Numbered from the stretch's first letter, positions 32,106 through 41,806 are shown. The stretch: DNA of 64,000 nt from PGZG01 sp046292765 (GCA_046292765.1 JBKBQA010000003.1:62001-126000), one strand, 5' to 3'. A program made the numbers and translations. The notes: a model not told the origin generated them from the sequence alone.

Positions 32106-33070
32106 CCTTTCACATCCTCGAACAGGGCCTGGACAAATTCTTCTGCCTGGAAGGGCCGCAGGTCTTCCAGCTTTTCGCCAACGCCGATAAAGCGAATCGG
32201 CAGGCCGGTGGTCTTCGCCAGCGCAAACAGTACCCCGCCTTTGGCGGTGCCGTCGAGCTTGGTGAGGGCGAGGCCTGTGACGCCGACCGCATTGCGAAAC
32301 TCCCTGGCCTGCGTGATGGCGTTCTGGCCGGTGCCGGCATCCAGCACCAGCAGCACTTCGTGCGGTGCGTCCGGGATCAACTTCTTCATCACCCGCACCA
32401 CTTTGGACAGCTCATCCATCAGGTTCGACTTGGTGTGCAGGCGCCCGGCGGTATCGGCGATCAGGACGTCGATACCGCGGGCCATGGCAGCCTGCACGCC
32501 GTCGAATACTACCGAGGCGCAATCGGCACCACTGTGCTGGGCGATCACCGGGATATGGTTGCGCTCCCCCCATACTTGCAGCTGCTCAACCGCGGCGGCC
32601 CGGAAGGTGTCGCCGGCGGCCAGCATCACCGACAGACCATCGTTCTGAAAGCGGCGCGCCAGCTTGCCGATGGTGGTGGTCTTGCCGACGCCGTTCACGC
32701 CGACCATCAGGATCACATAGGGCTTTTTGCTGCGATCGATGACTAGCGGCTTGTCCACCGGCACCAGCAGCTTGCGCAGCTCGTCCTTGAGGGCATCGTA
32801 GAGGGCATCGGCATGCATCAGCTCTTCCCTGCCGACTTTCTCCGTCAGTGCCTGGACGATAGTGTCGGTGGCCTCAACGCCGATATCGGCGGTGAGCAGC
32901 TGGGTCTCGATGTCTTCGAACAGTTCGTCGTCTATTTCCTTGCGGCCCACCAGCAGGTCGGCGAGGCCCTGGCCGAGCACCTTGTTGGTCTTGCTGAGGC
33001 CAGCTTTCATGCGGCCCCAGAACGACTCTTTCTGGGCGGCGGACTGGTCGTTGGAAACTTCGTCTGTCAT
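32102..33070 (-). CDS. ftsY: signal recognition particle receptor FtsY
   Basis: FtsY binds SRP-ribosome complexes at the membrane and hydrolyses GTP together with Ffh. The 322-residue protein keeps the NG domain: GVNGVGKTTTIGKLA, DTAGRLHTKSN and TKLDGTAKGG. It lacks most of the long acidic A domain found in E. coli (497 residues) and in many gammaproteobacteria. The N-terminal NDQSAAQKESFWGRMK segment may still supply membrane attachment. It is divergent from the M16 peptidase operon. Confidence 0.96.
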   Translation of the reverse strand: MTDEVSNDQSAAQKESFWGRMKAGLSKTNKVLGQGLADLLVGRKEIDDELFEDIETQLLTADIGVEATDTIVQALTEKVGREELMHADALYDALKDELRKLLVPVDKPLVIDRSKKPYVILMVGVNGVGKTTTIGKLARRFQNDGLSVMLAAGDTFRAAAVEQLQVWGERNHIPVIAQHSGADCASVVFDGVQAAMARGIDVLIADTAGRLHTKSNLMDELSKVVRVMKKLIPDAPHEVLLVLDAGTGQNAITQAREFRNAVGVTGLALTKLDGTAKGGVLFALAKTTGLPIRFIGVGEKLEDLRPFQAEEFVQALFEDVKG

Positions 33071-33154
33071 GGTCAGTCACATGGGCTTAAAGTCCGCTAT
33101 CCTACCACCTCCATGGTATTTCGGCGCCTTCACCGCGCCCTTGAGGGAAGATCC

Positions 33155-34471
33155 ATGCGCTTTCTGGCTGTGCTGCTGTTCCTGCTGACCACCCCGGGAT
33201 GGTCGGCCACCGATCCGGTGACCCATGACTTTATCCTCGACAACGGCCTGCGCGTGCTGGTGCGCGAGGACCATCGAGCGCCGGTGGCGGTGCAGATGGT
33301 CTGGTACAAGGTCGGCAGCTTTGACGAGCCGCCAGGCTGGACCGGGATCAGCCATGTGCTTGAGCATATGCTGTTCAAGGGCACCGAAAATTTCACTGCC
33401 GGGGATTTCTCGAAACTGGTGCGCCGTTTCGGCGGCTCCGACAACGCTTTCACCTCCTATGACTACACCGCCTATTTCCAGAAGTTCGAGGTGTCGCGGC
33501 TGCCGCTGATGATGGAGATCGAGGCTGACCGAATGGCGCATCTGGTCATCGACGACGAGGAGTTCGCCCGCGAGCTGCTGGTGGTGCTCGAAGAGCGTCG
33601 TCAGCGCACCGACGACAACCCAAACGGTCTCGCCTGGGAAAAGTTCGCCGCCATGACTCGCCCTGGCAGCGGCTACGCCAGCCCCATTATTGGCTGGCCG
33701 ACTGAGCTGGATCAGTTGACGGCAGAGCAGGCTCGAGACTGGTATCGACGCTTTTACTCCCCCGGCAATGCCACGCTGGTGATCGCTGGCAACGTGACAG
33801 TGGAGCAGGTCCGCCCGCTGGCAGAGCGCTTCTACGGCAGGCTGCCGGTCGGCGTGGCGCCGATTCGGCCCTTGCCGCGTCTGGCTGCGGCCCCGGGTGA
33901 ACGTCGACTTGCACTGCGGCTGCCGGTGCAGGTGCCATCGCTGTACATGAGCTGGAATGTGCCGACGCTGGTGACGCATCCCGATGACTTTTATGCCCTG
34001 ACCATGCTGGCCGGTGTTTTCGATGGCGGTATGAGCGCCCGACTTGAGACCGACCTGGTGCGCGGACGGGAAATGGCGGCCGGCGCCGGCGCCGGCTACG
34101 ACGGCATCACCCGGGGAGATGGCCTGTTCACGGTAACGGCAACGCCAAAGGACGGTGTTTCGCTGGAGGCGCTGGAAAAGGCCATTCAGGAGGAACTGGG
34201 CGCGCTGCGCAGCACTCCGCCGAGTGAAGAGGAAATGCGCCGGGTTCGCGCCGGGGTCCTGAGCGGCCGGGTCTTCGGTATGGATTCGCTGTTCCGTCAG
34301 GCCATGGTGTTGGGCCAGCTGGCCACCCTCAATGTCGACTGGCGGCTGGAGAACGAGTTTACAGAGCGCCTGGCGGCGGTGACGCCAGAAGATGTCCAGC
34401 GGGTCGCCAGTACCTGGCTGGTTAGCGAGCGGTTGGCGGTGGCGCAGGTATTGCCGGAGGAGAAGAAATAA
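33155..34471 (+). CDS. M16 zinc metalloprotease
   Basis: The 438-residue protein has a signal peptide (FLAVLLFLLTTPGWSA). The catalytic HVLEH (residues 67-71) carries two zinc His ligands and the catalytic Glu; the ELLVVLEERRQR region downstream supplies the third ligand. It is periplasmic. The ATG at 33155 follows GAGGGAAG. M16 peptidases cut small peptides or misfolded fragments; the substrate is unknown. It forms a heterodimer-like pair with the next gene. Confidence 0.92.
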   Translation: MRFLAVLLFLLTTPGWSATDPVTHDFILDNGLRVLVREDHRAPVAVQMVWYKVGSFDEPPGWTGISHVLEHMLFKGTENFTAGDFSKLVRRFGGSDNAFTSYDYTAYFQKFEVSRLPLMMEIEADRMAHLVIDDEEFARELLVVLEERRQRTDDNPNGLAWEKFAAMTRPGSGYASPIIGWPTELDQLTAEQARDWYRRFYSPGNATLVIAGNVTVEQVRPLAERFYGRLPVGVAPIRPLPRLAAAPGERRLALRLPVQVPSLYMSWNVPTLVTHPDDFYALTMLAGVFDGGMSARLETDLVRGREMAAGAGAGYDGITRGDGLFTVTATPKDGVSLEALEKAIQEELGALRSTPPSEEEMRRVRAGVLSGRVFGMDSLFRQAMVLGQLATLNVDWRLENEFTERLAAVTPEDVQRVASTWLVSERLAVAQVLPEEKK

Positions 34472-35904
34472 TGAGCAGTGTCCTGACCCGCCCGGTGCAC
34501 CGGACGTACACACCCTTGCTGTTGTCTGTGGCCCTTGTGCTCGGAGCCTGCCAGAGCACGCAGCCCTTTCCGACCACGCTGAAGGCTGTTGAGCAGGCCG
34601 AGCCTGCCCAGGTGGCCCTCGATATCCGCGAATGGCGTACCGATGAGGGGGCCAGAGTGCTGTTTGTAGCGGCGCCGACCTTGCCGATGCTGGATGTGCG
34701 CCTGACCTTCGACGCCGGCAGCGCCCGAGATGGCGCCAAGCCGGGCCTTGCCTCGCTGACCTCGGCACTGATCGGCGAAGGGGCTGGCGAGCTGACGGTG
34801 GATGATATTGCCCGCGGCTTTGAGGATCTCGGTGCCAGCTTCTCGACTACCAGCTTGCGCGACATGGGCATCATCGAGCTGCGTTCGCTGACGGATGCGG
34901 AGTATCTGGAGCCGGCGTTGCGCCTGTTCCTGCAGGTGATCGGCGAGCCGAGCTTCCCGCAGGATTCCCTTGAGCGGATCCGTCAGCAGACCCTGATCGG
35001 CCTTGCCCGGGCGAAGCAGGTGCCCGGCCCGCAGGTGCGCGAGCGCTACGACGCTGCCGTGTTTGCCGACCATCCCTATGCGCACCGCAGCAGTGGTACC
35101 GAGGAAAGCTTGCCAACGATCCGGAGAGCCGATCTGGCGGCATTTCACCGTGAGTATTACAGCGCCGGCAACGCGGTAATTGCGCTGGTGGGTGATCTGG
35201 ATGAGGTTAACGCGCGACAACTGGCCTCACGCATCAGCGCGGTGTTGCCACGCGGCGAACGTGCGCTGCGACTGGGTCGTGTACTGCCCCAGCAGCAGGC
35301 GCTGAGCGAGCACATTCCGTTCGATTCCAGTCAGACCCATATCATGATCGGCCAGCAAAGCATCTGGCGCGGCCACCCGGACTGGGTGCCGTTGTATGTT
35401 GGCAACGAGATTCTCGGCGGCGGTGGATTTGCCTCCATCCTCACCGAAGAGGTGCGGCAGAAGCGCGGCTTCGTTTATGGTATCAGCAGCCACTTCCTGC
35501 CCATGGCCAGCGCCGGACCTTTCACCATTCAGTTGCAAACCGCCACCGACAATGCCGAAGAAGCACTGCAGCTAACCCTGCAACTGTTGCGCGACTTCAT
35601 CACCGATGGCCCCACCGATGAACAGTTGCGGGCCGCCATCGACAGTATCACCGGCTCCAGCGCCCAGAGCGTCGCCGAGAACCGGCAGATTGTCGGCCAG
35701 CTCGCTCATATGGGCTTCTACGATCTGCCGCTGGATTACCTGCAGTGGTTCGACCGCGAGGTGCGAGCCGTGACCGGTGACAGTATCCGCGATAGCTTCC
35801 AGCGCAACCTGAATCCGGACACACTGCAAATTATCTCCATCGGTCGCCGCAGTCCGGCGGATGGGTCGGCGCCGGCCGAACCCGAGGCGCCACCAGCGCC
35901 ATGA
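34471..35904 (+). CDS. M16-family lipoprotein, inactive homologue
   Basis: The 477-residue protein has a lipobox (LVLGAC) and an M16 fold, but the HxxEH motif is absent; the region reads ASLTSALIGEGAGE in its place. In M16B pairs one partner is the active enzyme and the other a structural partner, so it probably complements the upstream gene product. The start overlaps its stop by one base (TAATG). A Pro-rich tail ends the protein. Confidence 0.9.
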   Translation: MSSVLTRPVHRTYTPLLLSVALVLGACQSTQPFPTTLKAVEQAEPAQVALDIREWRTDEGARVLFVAAPTLPMLDVRLTFDAGSARDGAKPGLASLTSALIGEGAGELTVDDIARGFEDLGASFSTTSLRDMGIIELRSLTDAEYLEPALRLFLQVIGEPSFPQDSLERIRQQTLIGLARAKQVPGPQVRERYDAAVFADHPYAHRSSGTEESLPTIRRADLAAFHREYYSAGNAVIALVGDLDEVNARQLASRISAVLPRGERALRLGRVLPQQQALSEHIPFDSSQTHIMIGQQSIWRGHPDWVPLYVGNEILGGGGFASILTEEVRQKRGFVYGISSHFLPMASAGPFTIQLQTATDNAEEALQLTLQLLRDFITDGPTDEQLRAAIDSITGSSAQSVAENRQIVGQLAHMGFYDLPLDYLQWFDREVRAVTGDSIRDSFQRNLNPDTLQIISIGRRSPADGSAPAEPEAPPAP

Positions 35905-36458
35905 CCGCTCGCAAGAGTTCTTTGCGCATCATTGGCGGCGAGCACCGTGGTCGCCGCCTGCAGTTCACCGATCAGGACGGCGATCTGCGCCCCACCGGTG
36001 ATCGCATGCGAGAAACCCTGTTCAACTGGCTGCAGTTCGAGCTGCGCGACAAGCGCGTACTCGATCTGTTTGCCGGCAGTGGTGCGCTGGGTGCCGAAGC
36101 GCTGTCGCGTGGTGCGGCCCATGCCGTGCTGGTAGAGAAAAAAGCCGAACGCGCTGCTGATCTTTCGAAGCAACTCAAGCCGGTGTTCGCCGAGCGCATC
36201 TTTATCCAGCTGGCGGATGCACTGAAATGGTTGCCGCGTGCAACCGGGCCGTTTGATGTGGTGTTTATCGATCCGCCCTACGACATCGGCGCTCAGCAAC
36301 CGGCCTGTGACCTGCTGATCGAGCATGAATTGCTGGCCCCCGGCGCCTGGGTCTATGTTGAATCGCGCCGTCAAGATGACGCGCCGAATGTGCCTTGGAT
36401 GTTGGAAAAAGAGAAAACCATGGGCGATGCCGCCGCCAGGCTGTATCGCGTGCCATGA
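35901..36458 (+). CDS. rsmD: 16S rRNA m2G966 methyltransferase RsmD
   Basis: RsmD methylates guanine 966 of 16S rRNA in the 30S subunit. The 185-residue protein has RIIGGEHRGRRL, the RPTGDRMRETLFNWL stretch, the SAM-binding LDLFAGSGALGAEALSRG and the catalytic DPPY. The ATG overlaps the M16 lipoprotein stop by four bases. Order M16-M16-rsmD next to ftsY is common in pseudomonads. Confidence 0.95.
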   Translation: MTARKSSLRIIGGEHRGRRLQFTDQDGDLRPTGDRMRETLFNWLQFELRDKRVLDLFAGSGALGAEALSRGAAHAVLVEKKAERAADLSKQLKPVFAERIFIQLADALKWLPRATGPFDVVFIDPPYDIGAQQPACDLLIEHELLAPGAWVYVESRRQDDAPNVPWMLEKEKTMGDAAARLYRVP

Positions 36459-37441
36459 CATTCAAACCGGCCCCCTTTCTCGGCAATCCCCATGTGCAGA
36501 CCCTGTGGCCAACACTGCGTCGCAAGCTCCCCCCGGTAGCGCGTCGCGAAGAAAAAATGCCATTGCCGGATGGCGATCATCTCTGGCTTCATTGGGGCGC
36601 CGCTCTTCCCGACAATGGCCGAATTGTCGTGTTGCTGCATGGCATAACCGGCTGCAGCGATTCACCTTATGCCCGCGGACTGCAAAATGAGCTGGACAAG
36701 ATCGGCATCGCCAGCGTGGTAGTAAATGCGCGGGGCAACGGCGGTCGGCTGAATGATCGGCCGGAATGCACTTATGCCGGTGAAACCAACGATATTCATG
36801 CGGCGCTGGACTATCTGCGTGAGCAACATCAGGCGCGAGAGCTGATCGCTATCGGTTACTCGCTTGGCGGATCAAGGCTGCTTAACTATCTGGTCGAAGA
36901 GCGGGCCTCACCGTTGATCGTGGCGGCAGCTACGGTTTGTGTGCCGCTTGATCTGGGCATCTGTGCTCGACGGCTTGATAAGGGTTTTTCGCGGATCTAT
37001 CGCAAGCATCTGATCGGCCAACTCTGCGAGGACTTCGCTGCCCGTCGTACCCACTTGCGTGAGCATTTTCCAGAGTATGCCAAACGCTTTGAGGATATTG
37101 GCGCGCTCAACGGCATTGAGAACTTTGTCGAGTACGACAATCGCGTGATCGCCCCGCTTTATGGCTTTAGTGATGCCGATGATTACTACCAACAGTGCAG
37201 CACCCTGCTGAAGCTGCATGGCATTTCGTTGCCGACCTTGATGATTCAGGCGGCGGATGATCCGTTTATGACGCCTGCGGTGCTGCCAACTTCCAGCCAG
37301 TTAAGTTCGACGATTACTCTGCAAGTGACCCGCCGCGGTGGCCATGTCGGCTTTGTGGCGGGCAGTGCGCGCAAGCCAGTGTATTGGCTGGAGCAACGAC
37401 TGATTGAGTGGATCCGTCGTTGCTCCGGTTGGTCTGACTAA
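36455..37441 (+). CDS. YheT-family alpha/beta hydrolase
   Basis: The 328-residue protein has FLGNPHVQTLWP near the start, an oxyanion motif HGITG near residue 62 and a nucleophile GYSLGGS near 134. A His in GGHVGF completes the triad. These are diagnostic of the YheT/EMB8 family. The ATG overlaps the rsmD stop (ATGA). The natural substrate is unknown. Confidence 0.9.
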   Translation: MTFKPAPFLGNPHVQTLWPTLRRKLPPVARREEKMPLPDGDHLWLHWGAALPDNGRIVVLLHGITGCSDSPYARGLQNELDKIGIASVVVNARGNGGRLNDRPECTYAGETNDIHAALDYLREQHQARELIAIGYSLGGSRLLNYLVEERASPLIVAAATVCVPLDLGICARRLDKGFSRIYRKHLIGQLCEDFAARRTHLREHFPEYAKRFEDIGALNGIENFVEYDNRVIAPLYGFSDADDYYQQCSTLLKLHGISLPTLMIQAADDPFMTPAVLPTSSQLSSTITLQVTRRGGHVGFVAGSARKPVYWLEQRLIEWIRRCSGWSD

Positions 37442-40081
37442 TCAGGGTGCGGCTGGCAGTCGGAAGCTGCCGCTGATGCTGATGATGGCATCGCCGTCGG
37501 GCATGATGGTCGACGTTCCGGCGGGGCCTACCACGGTCGCTGTGTAGCTGCCGGTCAGCATCGGCGTCACCGTATCAATGGTAATGGAGCAGGACGCACC
37601 GACGGCCATGGTTTTCAGGAAGCTGGCGGTGGTGGTGCTGTAGATAACCCCCTGACTGGAATCCAGCAGGACACGCGGCGGAGAGGTTTCGGTGTCATTG
37701 CAGATATAGACTCCTGGTTCGACCGGAAGCTGATTTAACGCAATCCCGATAGATGTCCCCTTGTTGGTGCGAGTGCCGCCAGCGTCCACCATCTGGCCTT
37801 CCGGCCACTGATAACTTGCAAAAGCGGTGGTGTTATCGCCCAGCACGCCGGAATTCAGGAAACGGAAACGCTGCTCTTCCGGGAAATGGATGTTGCCTTC
37901 ATCAATGGACACGGTAATGCCAGTGTCTGCTTCTTCCAGTGCGCCTTCATCGCCGTCATTACGCGCAACAACCGGGTTAAGCATAAAGTTGCGCACTTCA
38001 CCGCGGATAGTCACAGTGCGGGCACTTTCCGCAATGGTGGCGTCGGTATTGCCTCCACTGGCAATCAGTGTCGCGGTGTAGGTAGACCAGTTAAAGCCCC
38101 CGGCGCTGCCCGCGGAGGTGCGTGAGCAGCTGCCGCCTGTCACATTCGCCACATAGGGAAGCTCCCCCAGATAACGGCCGGTGCTGAGGTTGCCAGCGGA
38201 TCCCGTGTTGCAGGCAGAGGTGCCGCTGGCGATGGACGTAATATTGTTCAAGGTAATGACGTCACTGGCATTGCCGGTAAACGGCACAGTGCCGTCGTCG
38301 GGAGAGATGCCATAACCAGCCGATACCGGATTGTTATCGAGAATAAAGTGCTGGCCGCCGGGAAATTCGAACACACCCGGTTCCTCGATATACAGGGAGG
38401 CATAACCATTGGCGCCGAGCGCCGGTGGTTCGCCGCTAATGCCGACGTGCTGGTAGAGGCGGAACGGGGCATTCTCGACGGTGAACGACTCGCTGCCATT
38501 GCTGAGCGTGGCGCTGGCCACATAACCCATAAAGCCACCCAGCCTGCTACCATGTTCGACCACGATATTGCAGGTGCTGGCGGTAAAGGTTCCGTGCCAG
38601 GGCGCGCTACCGGAAAGTTGAACGGAGAATATCGAGTTGTCATCACCGCCGCAGACGTAGCTGCCCGGGCTGTGTTTGACGCTGATGTATGTGGTGCTGA
38701 CAACCGAACCGTTGAACAGGTTTACTTGGTCGTACACGGGCCAGTTTGTCCACGGCCCAAAGCGGAAGTTGCGACGCAGCGAGGAAATGCCGGCGTACTC
38801 ATTGGCGCCTTGCAGCAGGAACACATGACCGCTGCCATTCGGCCTCAAAGCGATTCCATTGCGCCCCTGCAGCAGATCGTAATCGACGCTGCCGGTGCTT
38901 TCGGCTTCACAGCTGATCAGGACATTGGTGATATTGGCAGAAAGCGTGCCGCTGCCATTGCTGACGTTGCAACTCTGACCCGTCGGTTCGCCGGTAATTT
39001 CCACGCTCCAACTGCTGCCGCTCTCAATGCCGGCGCCAGTAGTAAAAGTGACGGCGCCATCGGTGTCGCTACCATCGTGGTGAACAAAGCCATCATCCAT
39101 GGTTTGCCAGAGCACGTTGCCCGTTGCGCCACTAATGCTGCCGCTGATGGAGTAGAAAACCGGCTCTGCGGGCTCATCTTCGCAGGTGATCTGTACGTTT
39201 GTGACATTGGCACTGAGAATGCCACTGCCGTTGCTGATAGAACAATCCTGGCCCGCCGGTTCGCCGGTAATTTCCACGCTCCAGCTGCTGCCGCCTGCAA
39301 TGCCTGCGCCGCTGGTGAAAGTGACGGCGCCATTGGCGTCGCTGCCGTCATGGTGAACAAAGCCATCGTCCATGGTTTGCCAGAGCACGTTGCCCGTTGC
39401 GCCGCTAATGCTGCCGCTGATGGTATAGCTCGGCGGCGGCGGTGCATCAGGCAGACTTGCCAGATTGCCCTCGCGCACCAGTGCCAGCAGGGCGCTATAG
39501 GTAGTGCTGTCGGCCTCAAGGGCGGCCTGAATGTCATCAAGAAGGCCGTCCCAGCCGGTGCCATTGGCGCTGAAAAGTGTTGTAAACGGGTTGCCCGCCG
39601 GGATAGTGAAGTCCTTGCCGTCGAGGGCATCAAGCAGATCAGTCGTGGCGTTGTCGATATCCACTGCGGCGCCATTATAGGCGGCAAACCAGCTGGCTGG
39701 ATCCAGGCCGGTTGCTAGCGCCAGCGCCAGATCGGTCAGCGGCGTGATATTGGTGACACCGCCCGTGGTGGCAAGGCTATGTAGCGTTACCGCCGGGGTA
39801 CCACCAGTTATTTGCAGCGCGCAGGGCAGGGCATCGCTGGCTACGCTGCCGGACCAGGTGCCGTCCGCGGCCGTGACTACCGTCTCGGTAAAGCCGCTGC
39901 CGTCTGCGCACACCGCGGTCAGCGAGCCATTAATGATGGGCGCGCCCACTGCGGCGATGCCGATCAGGGTGCTGGTCGAGACCGGTGCTGTGGTACCGCC
40001 GCCTCCCCCGCCGCCACAGGCCGCCAGATTGATGCTGCCAAGGCCCGTGATAAGTGCGATAAGTAAGCGCCGATTTGCCAT
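37442..40081 (-). CDS. large repeat-containing lipoprotein
   Basis: The 879-residue protein has a signal peptide with lipobox (LAAC at about 19-22) and a run of seven Gly. It is likely anchored to the outer membrane. Residues 219-301 and 310-392 are a tandem repeat with about 83 % identity (each opening ISGSISGATGNVLWQ and ending near an ITC or ISC motif). The rest is rich in Gly, Ser and Thr with beta-strand character. Four cysteine-bearing segments recur. I do not recognise a named family. The stop abuts the convergent yheT gene. Confidence 0.8.
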   Translation of the reverse strand: MANRRLLIALITGLGSINLAACGGGGGGGTTAPVSTSTLIGIAAVGAPIINGSLTAVCADGSGFTETVVTAADGTWSGSVASDALPCALQITGGTPAVTLHSLATTGGVTNITPLTDLALALATGLDPASWFAAYNGAAVDIDNATTDLLDALDGKDFTIPAGNPFTTLFSANGTGWDGLLDDIQAALEADSTTYSALLALVREGNLASLPDAPPPPSYTISGSISGATGNVLWQTMDDGFVHHDGSDANGAVTFTSGAGIAGGSSWSVEITGEPAGQDCSISNGSGILSANVTNVQITCEDEPAEPVFYSISGSISGATGNVLWQTMDDGFVHHDGSDTDGAVTFTTGAGIESGSSWSVEITGEPTGQSCNVSNGSGTLSANITNVLISCEAESTGSVDYDLLQGRNGIALRPNGSGHVFLLQGANEYAGISSLRRNFRFGPWTNWPVYDQVNLFNGSVVSTTYISVKHSPGSYVCGGDDNSIFSVQLSGSAPWHGTFTASTCNIVVEHGSRLGGFMGYVASATLSNGSESFTVENAPFRLYQHVGISGEPPALGANGYASLYIEEPGVFEFPGGQHFILDNNPVSAGYGISPDDGTVPFTGNASDVITLNNITSIASGTSACNTGSAGNLSTGRYLGELPYVANVTGGSCSRTSAGSAGGFNWSTYTATLIASGGNTDATIAESARTVTIRGEVRNFMLNPVVARNDGDEGALEEADTGITVSIDEGNIHFPEEQRFRFLNSGVLGDNTTAFASYQWPEGQMVDAGGTRTNKGTSIGIALNQLPVEPGVYICNDTETSPPRVLLDSSQGVIYSTTTASFLKTMAVGASCSITIDTVTPMLTGSYTATVVGPAGTSTIMPDGDAIISISGSFRLPAAP
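38906..39427 (-). repeat. tandem duplication inside the lipoprotein gene
   Basis: Two copies, 39179-39427 and 38906-39154, run with a 273-base (91-codon) period. They differ at 14 of 83 residues. The DNA is also closely similar, with long identical stretches, so the duplication is fairly recent or homogenised by recombination. Confidence 0.85.
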
Positions 40082-40305
40082 GATCCACTCCCTGCATCGA
40101 AATAAAGTATGTAGGGCAATAGTAAGGAGGTTGAGAAATGATCAAATCCCTCAAACAGGGGGTGTTGTTGTCCGGTCCTGCGAGGCTGTATTAGGGTAGG
40201 CATACCCCGTGCGTCAGGACGCGATCATGAAAGACCTGATTACCGACGCATATGCGTGCCACTGCGGATGGCCTGGTGTTCTGCCCGCTGGCATGAAGGC
40301 CTGCG

Positions 40306-40755
40306 ATGAATCATAGCGAAGCCTGCCTGTGCGGCTCTGGTGTCGCGGCCACGCAGTGCTGTGTCCGTTTCCATGCTGGCGAAGCAGCGCCGACCCCGGA
40401 AGCGCTGATGCGCTCGCGCTACACCGCCTATGCCCGGAACCGGATGGACTATGTTCGTGCCACTTGGCACCCGCAGACGTGCCCGGTGGATCTGCCGGCG
40501 GACACCGCCACATGTTGGCGACGGCTCGAGATTGTCGATGCCGGCGCATCAGGTGACGAAGGCTATGTGCACTTTCGTGCGGTCTGGCAATCCGGCGATC
40601 AATGGGGTGTGCTGGAAGAGCGCTCTCGTTTCCTCCGGCAACAGGGTCGCTGGCTGTACCACAGCGGACAGGTAGGCCAGATCTCGCTGACGCCAGGCCG
40701 AAATGATCCCTGCCCCTGTGGCAGTGGCAAGAAGGTCAAGAAGTGCTGCGGTTAG
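40306..40755 (+). CDS. YchJ-family SEC-C protein
   Basis: The 149-residue protein has an N-terminal zinc pattern (CLCGSG ... CC), a YchJ-like middle (PTPEALMRSRYTAYA) and a C-terminal SEC-C zinc motif PCPCGSGKKVKKCC. SEC-C domains bind ribosomes or SecB in other proteins. This is the UPF0225 family. No partner is adjacent. Function is unknown. Confidence 0.9.
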   Translation: MNHSEACLCGSGVAATQCCVRFHAGEAAPTPEALMRSRYTAYARNRMDYVRATWHPQTCPVDLPADTATCWRRLEIVDAGASGDEGYVHFRAVWQSGDQWGVLEERSRFLRQQGRWLYHSGQVGQISLTPGRNDPCPCGSGKKVKKCCG

Positions 40756-40818
40756 CATGGTAGCTGGGCTGCTTGAGCGCAGCCACAGTTCGGCCCTCGA
40801 GCCTGCAGTTCAAGACGG

Positions 40819-41358
40819 TTAGTCAGAACGCTGCAGGGCGTCGGCTACGCCAGCAAACCCCGCCCGTCGGGCAATGTCCGTTGCCGTGCTGCCGGCGGGA
40901 TGCAGCATCCCGCTGATGCATTGTTCGCTTTCCCTCAGCAAGGCGATGAAGGGGTCGGCACCGGCGGCAAGCAGCAGCCGGACCACTGCGGGGTGATTGC
41001 CACGCACGGCGCTGTGCAAGGGCGTCTCTCCGGAGTGGCTGTCGCGACGGTTCGGGTCCCCGCCGCGGCGCAGCAACAGCTCGACCATGTCCGCCTGACC
41101 GCGCCAGGCAGCACGATGGAGCACCGTCTGGTTATCGAAGGAATTGGGGTGGTTGACCCCTGCACCTTGCGCCAGTGCCATCTCAGCAGCCAGTACATCG
41201 TGATCCAGCACGGCCTGCTCCAGTGCCTGCTCCGGCGTTAGCGGGGCGTTGTCGTCGATAAACTGGACCATGGCAAACACGACAAACAGAATCAGCGCGA
41301 CCACAAATAGCGGCACAGGGTTGAGTGCATCCGGAGCCGGTGTTTTGCGTGGTCTCAT
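40819..41358 (-). CDS. membrane-anchored ankyrin repeat protein
   Basis: The 179-residue protein has a basic N-terminus, one membrane helix (about residues 15-35, VPLFVVALILFVVFAMV) and then ankyrin repeats. The clearest repeats are NQTVLHRAAWRGQADMVELLL and GETPLHSAVRGNHPAVVRLLL, followed by a degenerate third. The ankyrin part is likely periplasmic because it follows a single signal anchor. The start at 41358 follows GGAAGGAC; an upstream in-frame ATG adds 48 residues without character. Confidence 0.82.
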   Translation of the reverse strand: MRPRKTPAPDALNPVPLFVVALILFVVFAMVQFIDDNAPLTPEQALEQAVLDHDVLAAEMALAQGAGVNHPNSFDNQTVLHRAAWRGQADMVELLLRRGGDPNRRDSHSGETPLHSAVRGNHPAVVRLLLAAGADPFIALLRESEQCISGMLHPAGSTATDIARRAGFAGVADALQRSD

Positions 41359-41599
41359 GTTGATGCGTCCTTCCGGTGTTGTTGGTAGCGATTCAGATTG
41401 ACACCCTCTGCAATCAGCGTACACTGGACCCCGCACGAGAAAACCAGTCCATCTATGCTCAAAAGATGTCGGCCGCTCCATAGCAGTTCCCGTCTTGTAC
41501 ATACCTGGCTAACCCTCCCGCGCAAACAATCGCCCGTAAAATCATTGGCTTGCCTTTGATTTGAAGAGGCTCAACCCAGATCCAAGAAGGAAATTTGCA

Positions 41600-41806
41600 A
41601 TGGCTACCACTACCGGCACCGTAAAATGGTTCAACGAAGCAAAAGGCTTTGGCTTTATCCAGCAGGCTAACGGCCCGGACGTTTTCGTCCATTTTTCTGC
41701 CATTCAGGGCAACGGTTTCAAGACTCTGGCCGAAGGCCAGGCAGTCACCTTTACCGTGACCCAGGGCCAGAAAGGCCCGCAGGCTGAGAACGTCGTTCCG
41801 GCCTAA
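41600..41806 (+). CDS. cspA: cold-shock protein
   Basis: The 68-residue protein is a nucleic-acid-binding cold-shock domain with RNP1 KGFGFI and RNP2 VFVHF. It melts RNA secondary structure. AAGAAGGAAA precedes the ATG at 41600. A strong terminator follows. Which paralogue of the csp family it is cannot be told. Confidence 0.93.
   Translation: MATTTGTVKWFNEAKGFGFIQQANGPDVFVHFSAIQGNGFKTLAEGQAVTFTVTQGQKGPQAENVVPA

Noticed and set aside
30425..37441. Plus- and minus-strand open frames opposite the ftsYEX, M16, rsmD and yheT genes
   Set aside because: All mirror strong coding genes with recognised motifs on the opposite strand.
37886..39718. Long plus-strand open frames opposite the repeat lipoprotein
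   Set aside because: They mirror the Gly/Ser/Thr-rich minus-strand gene, repeat with the same period and lack a start signal.
40227..40316. 29-codon open frame before the YchJ-like gene, with two Cys and a Trp
   Set aside because: It has no good ribosome site and its end overlaps the start of the next gene; it is too short to support.
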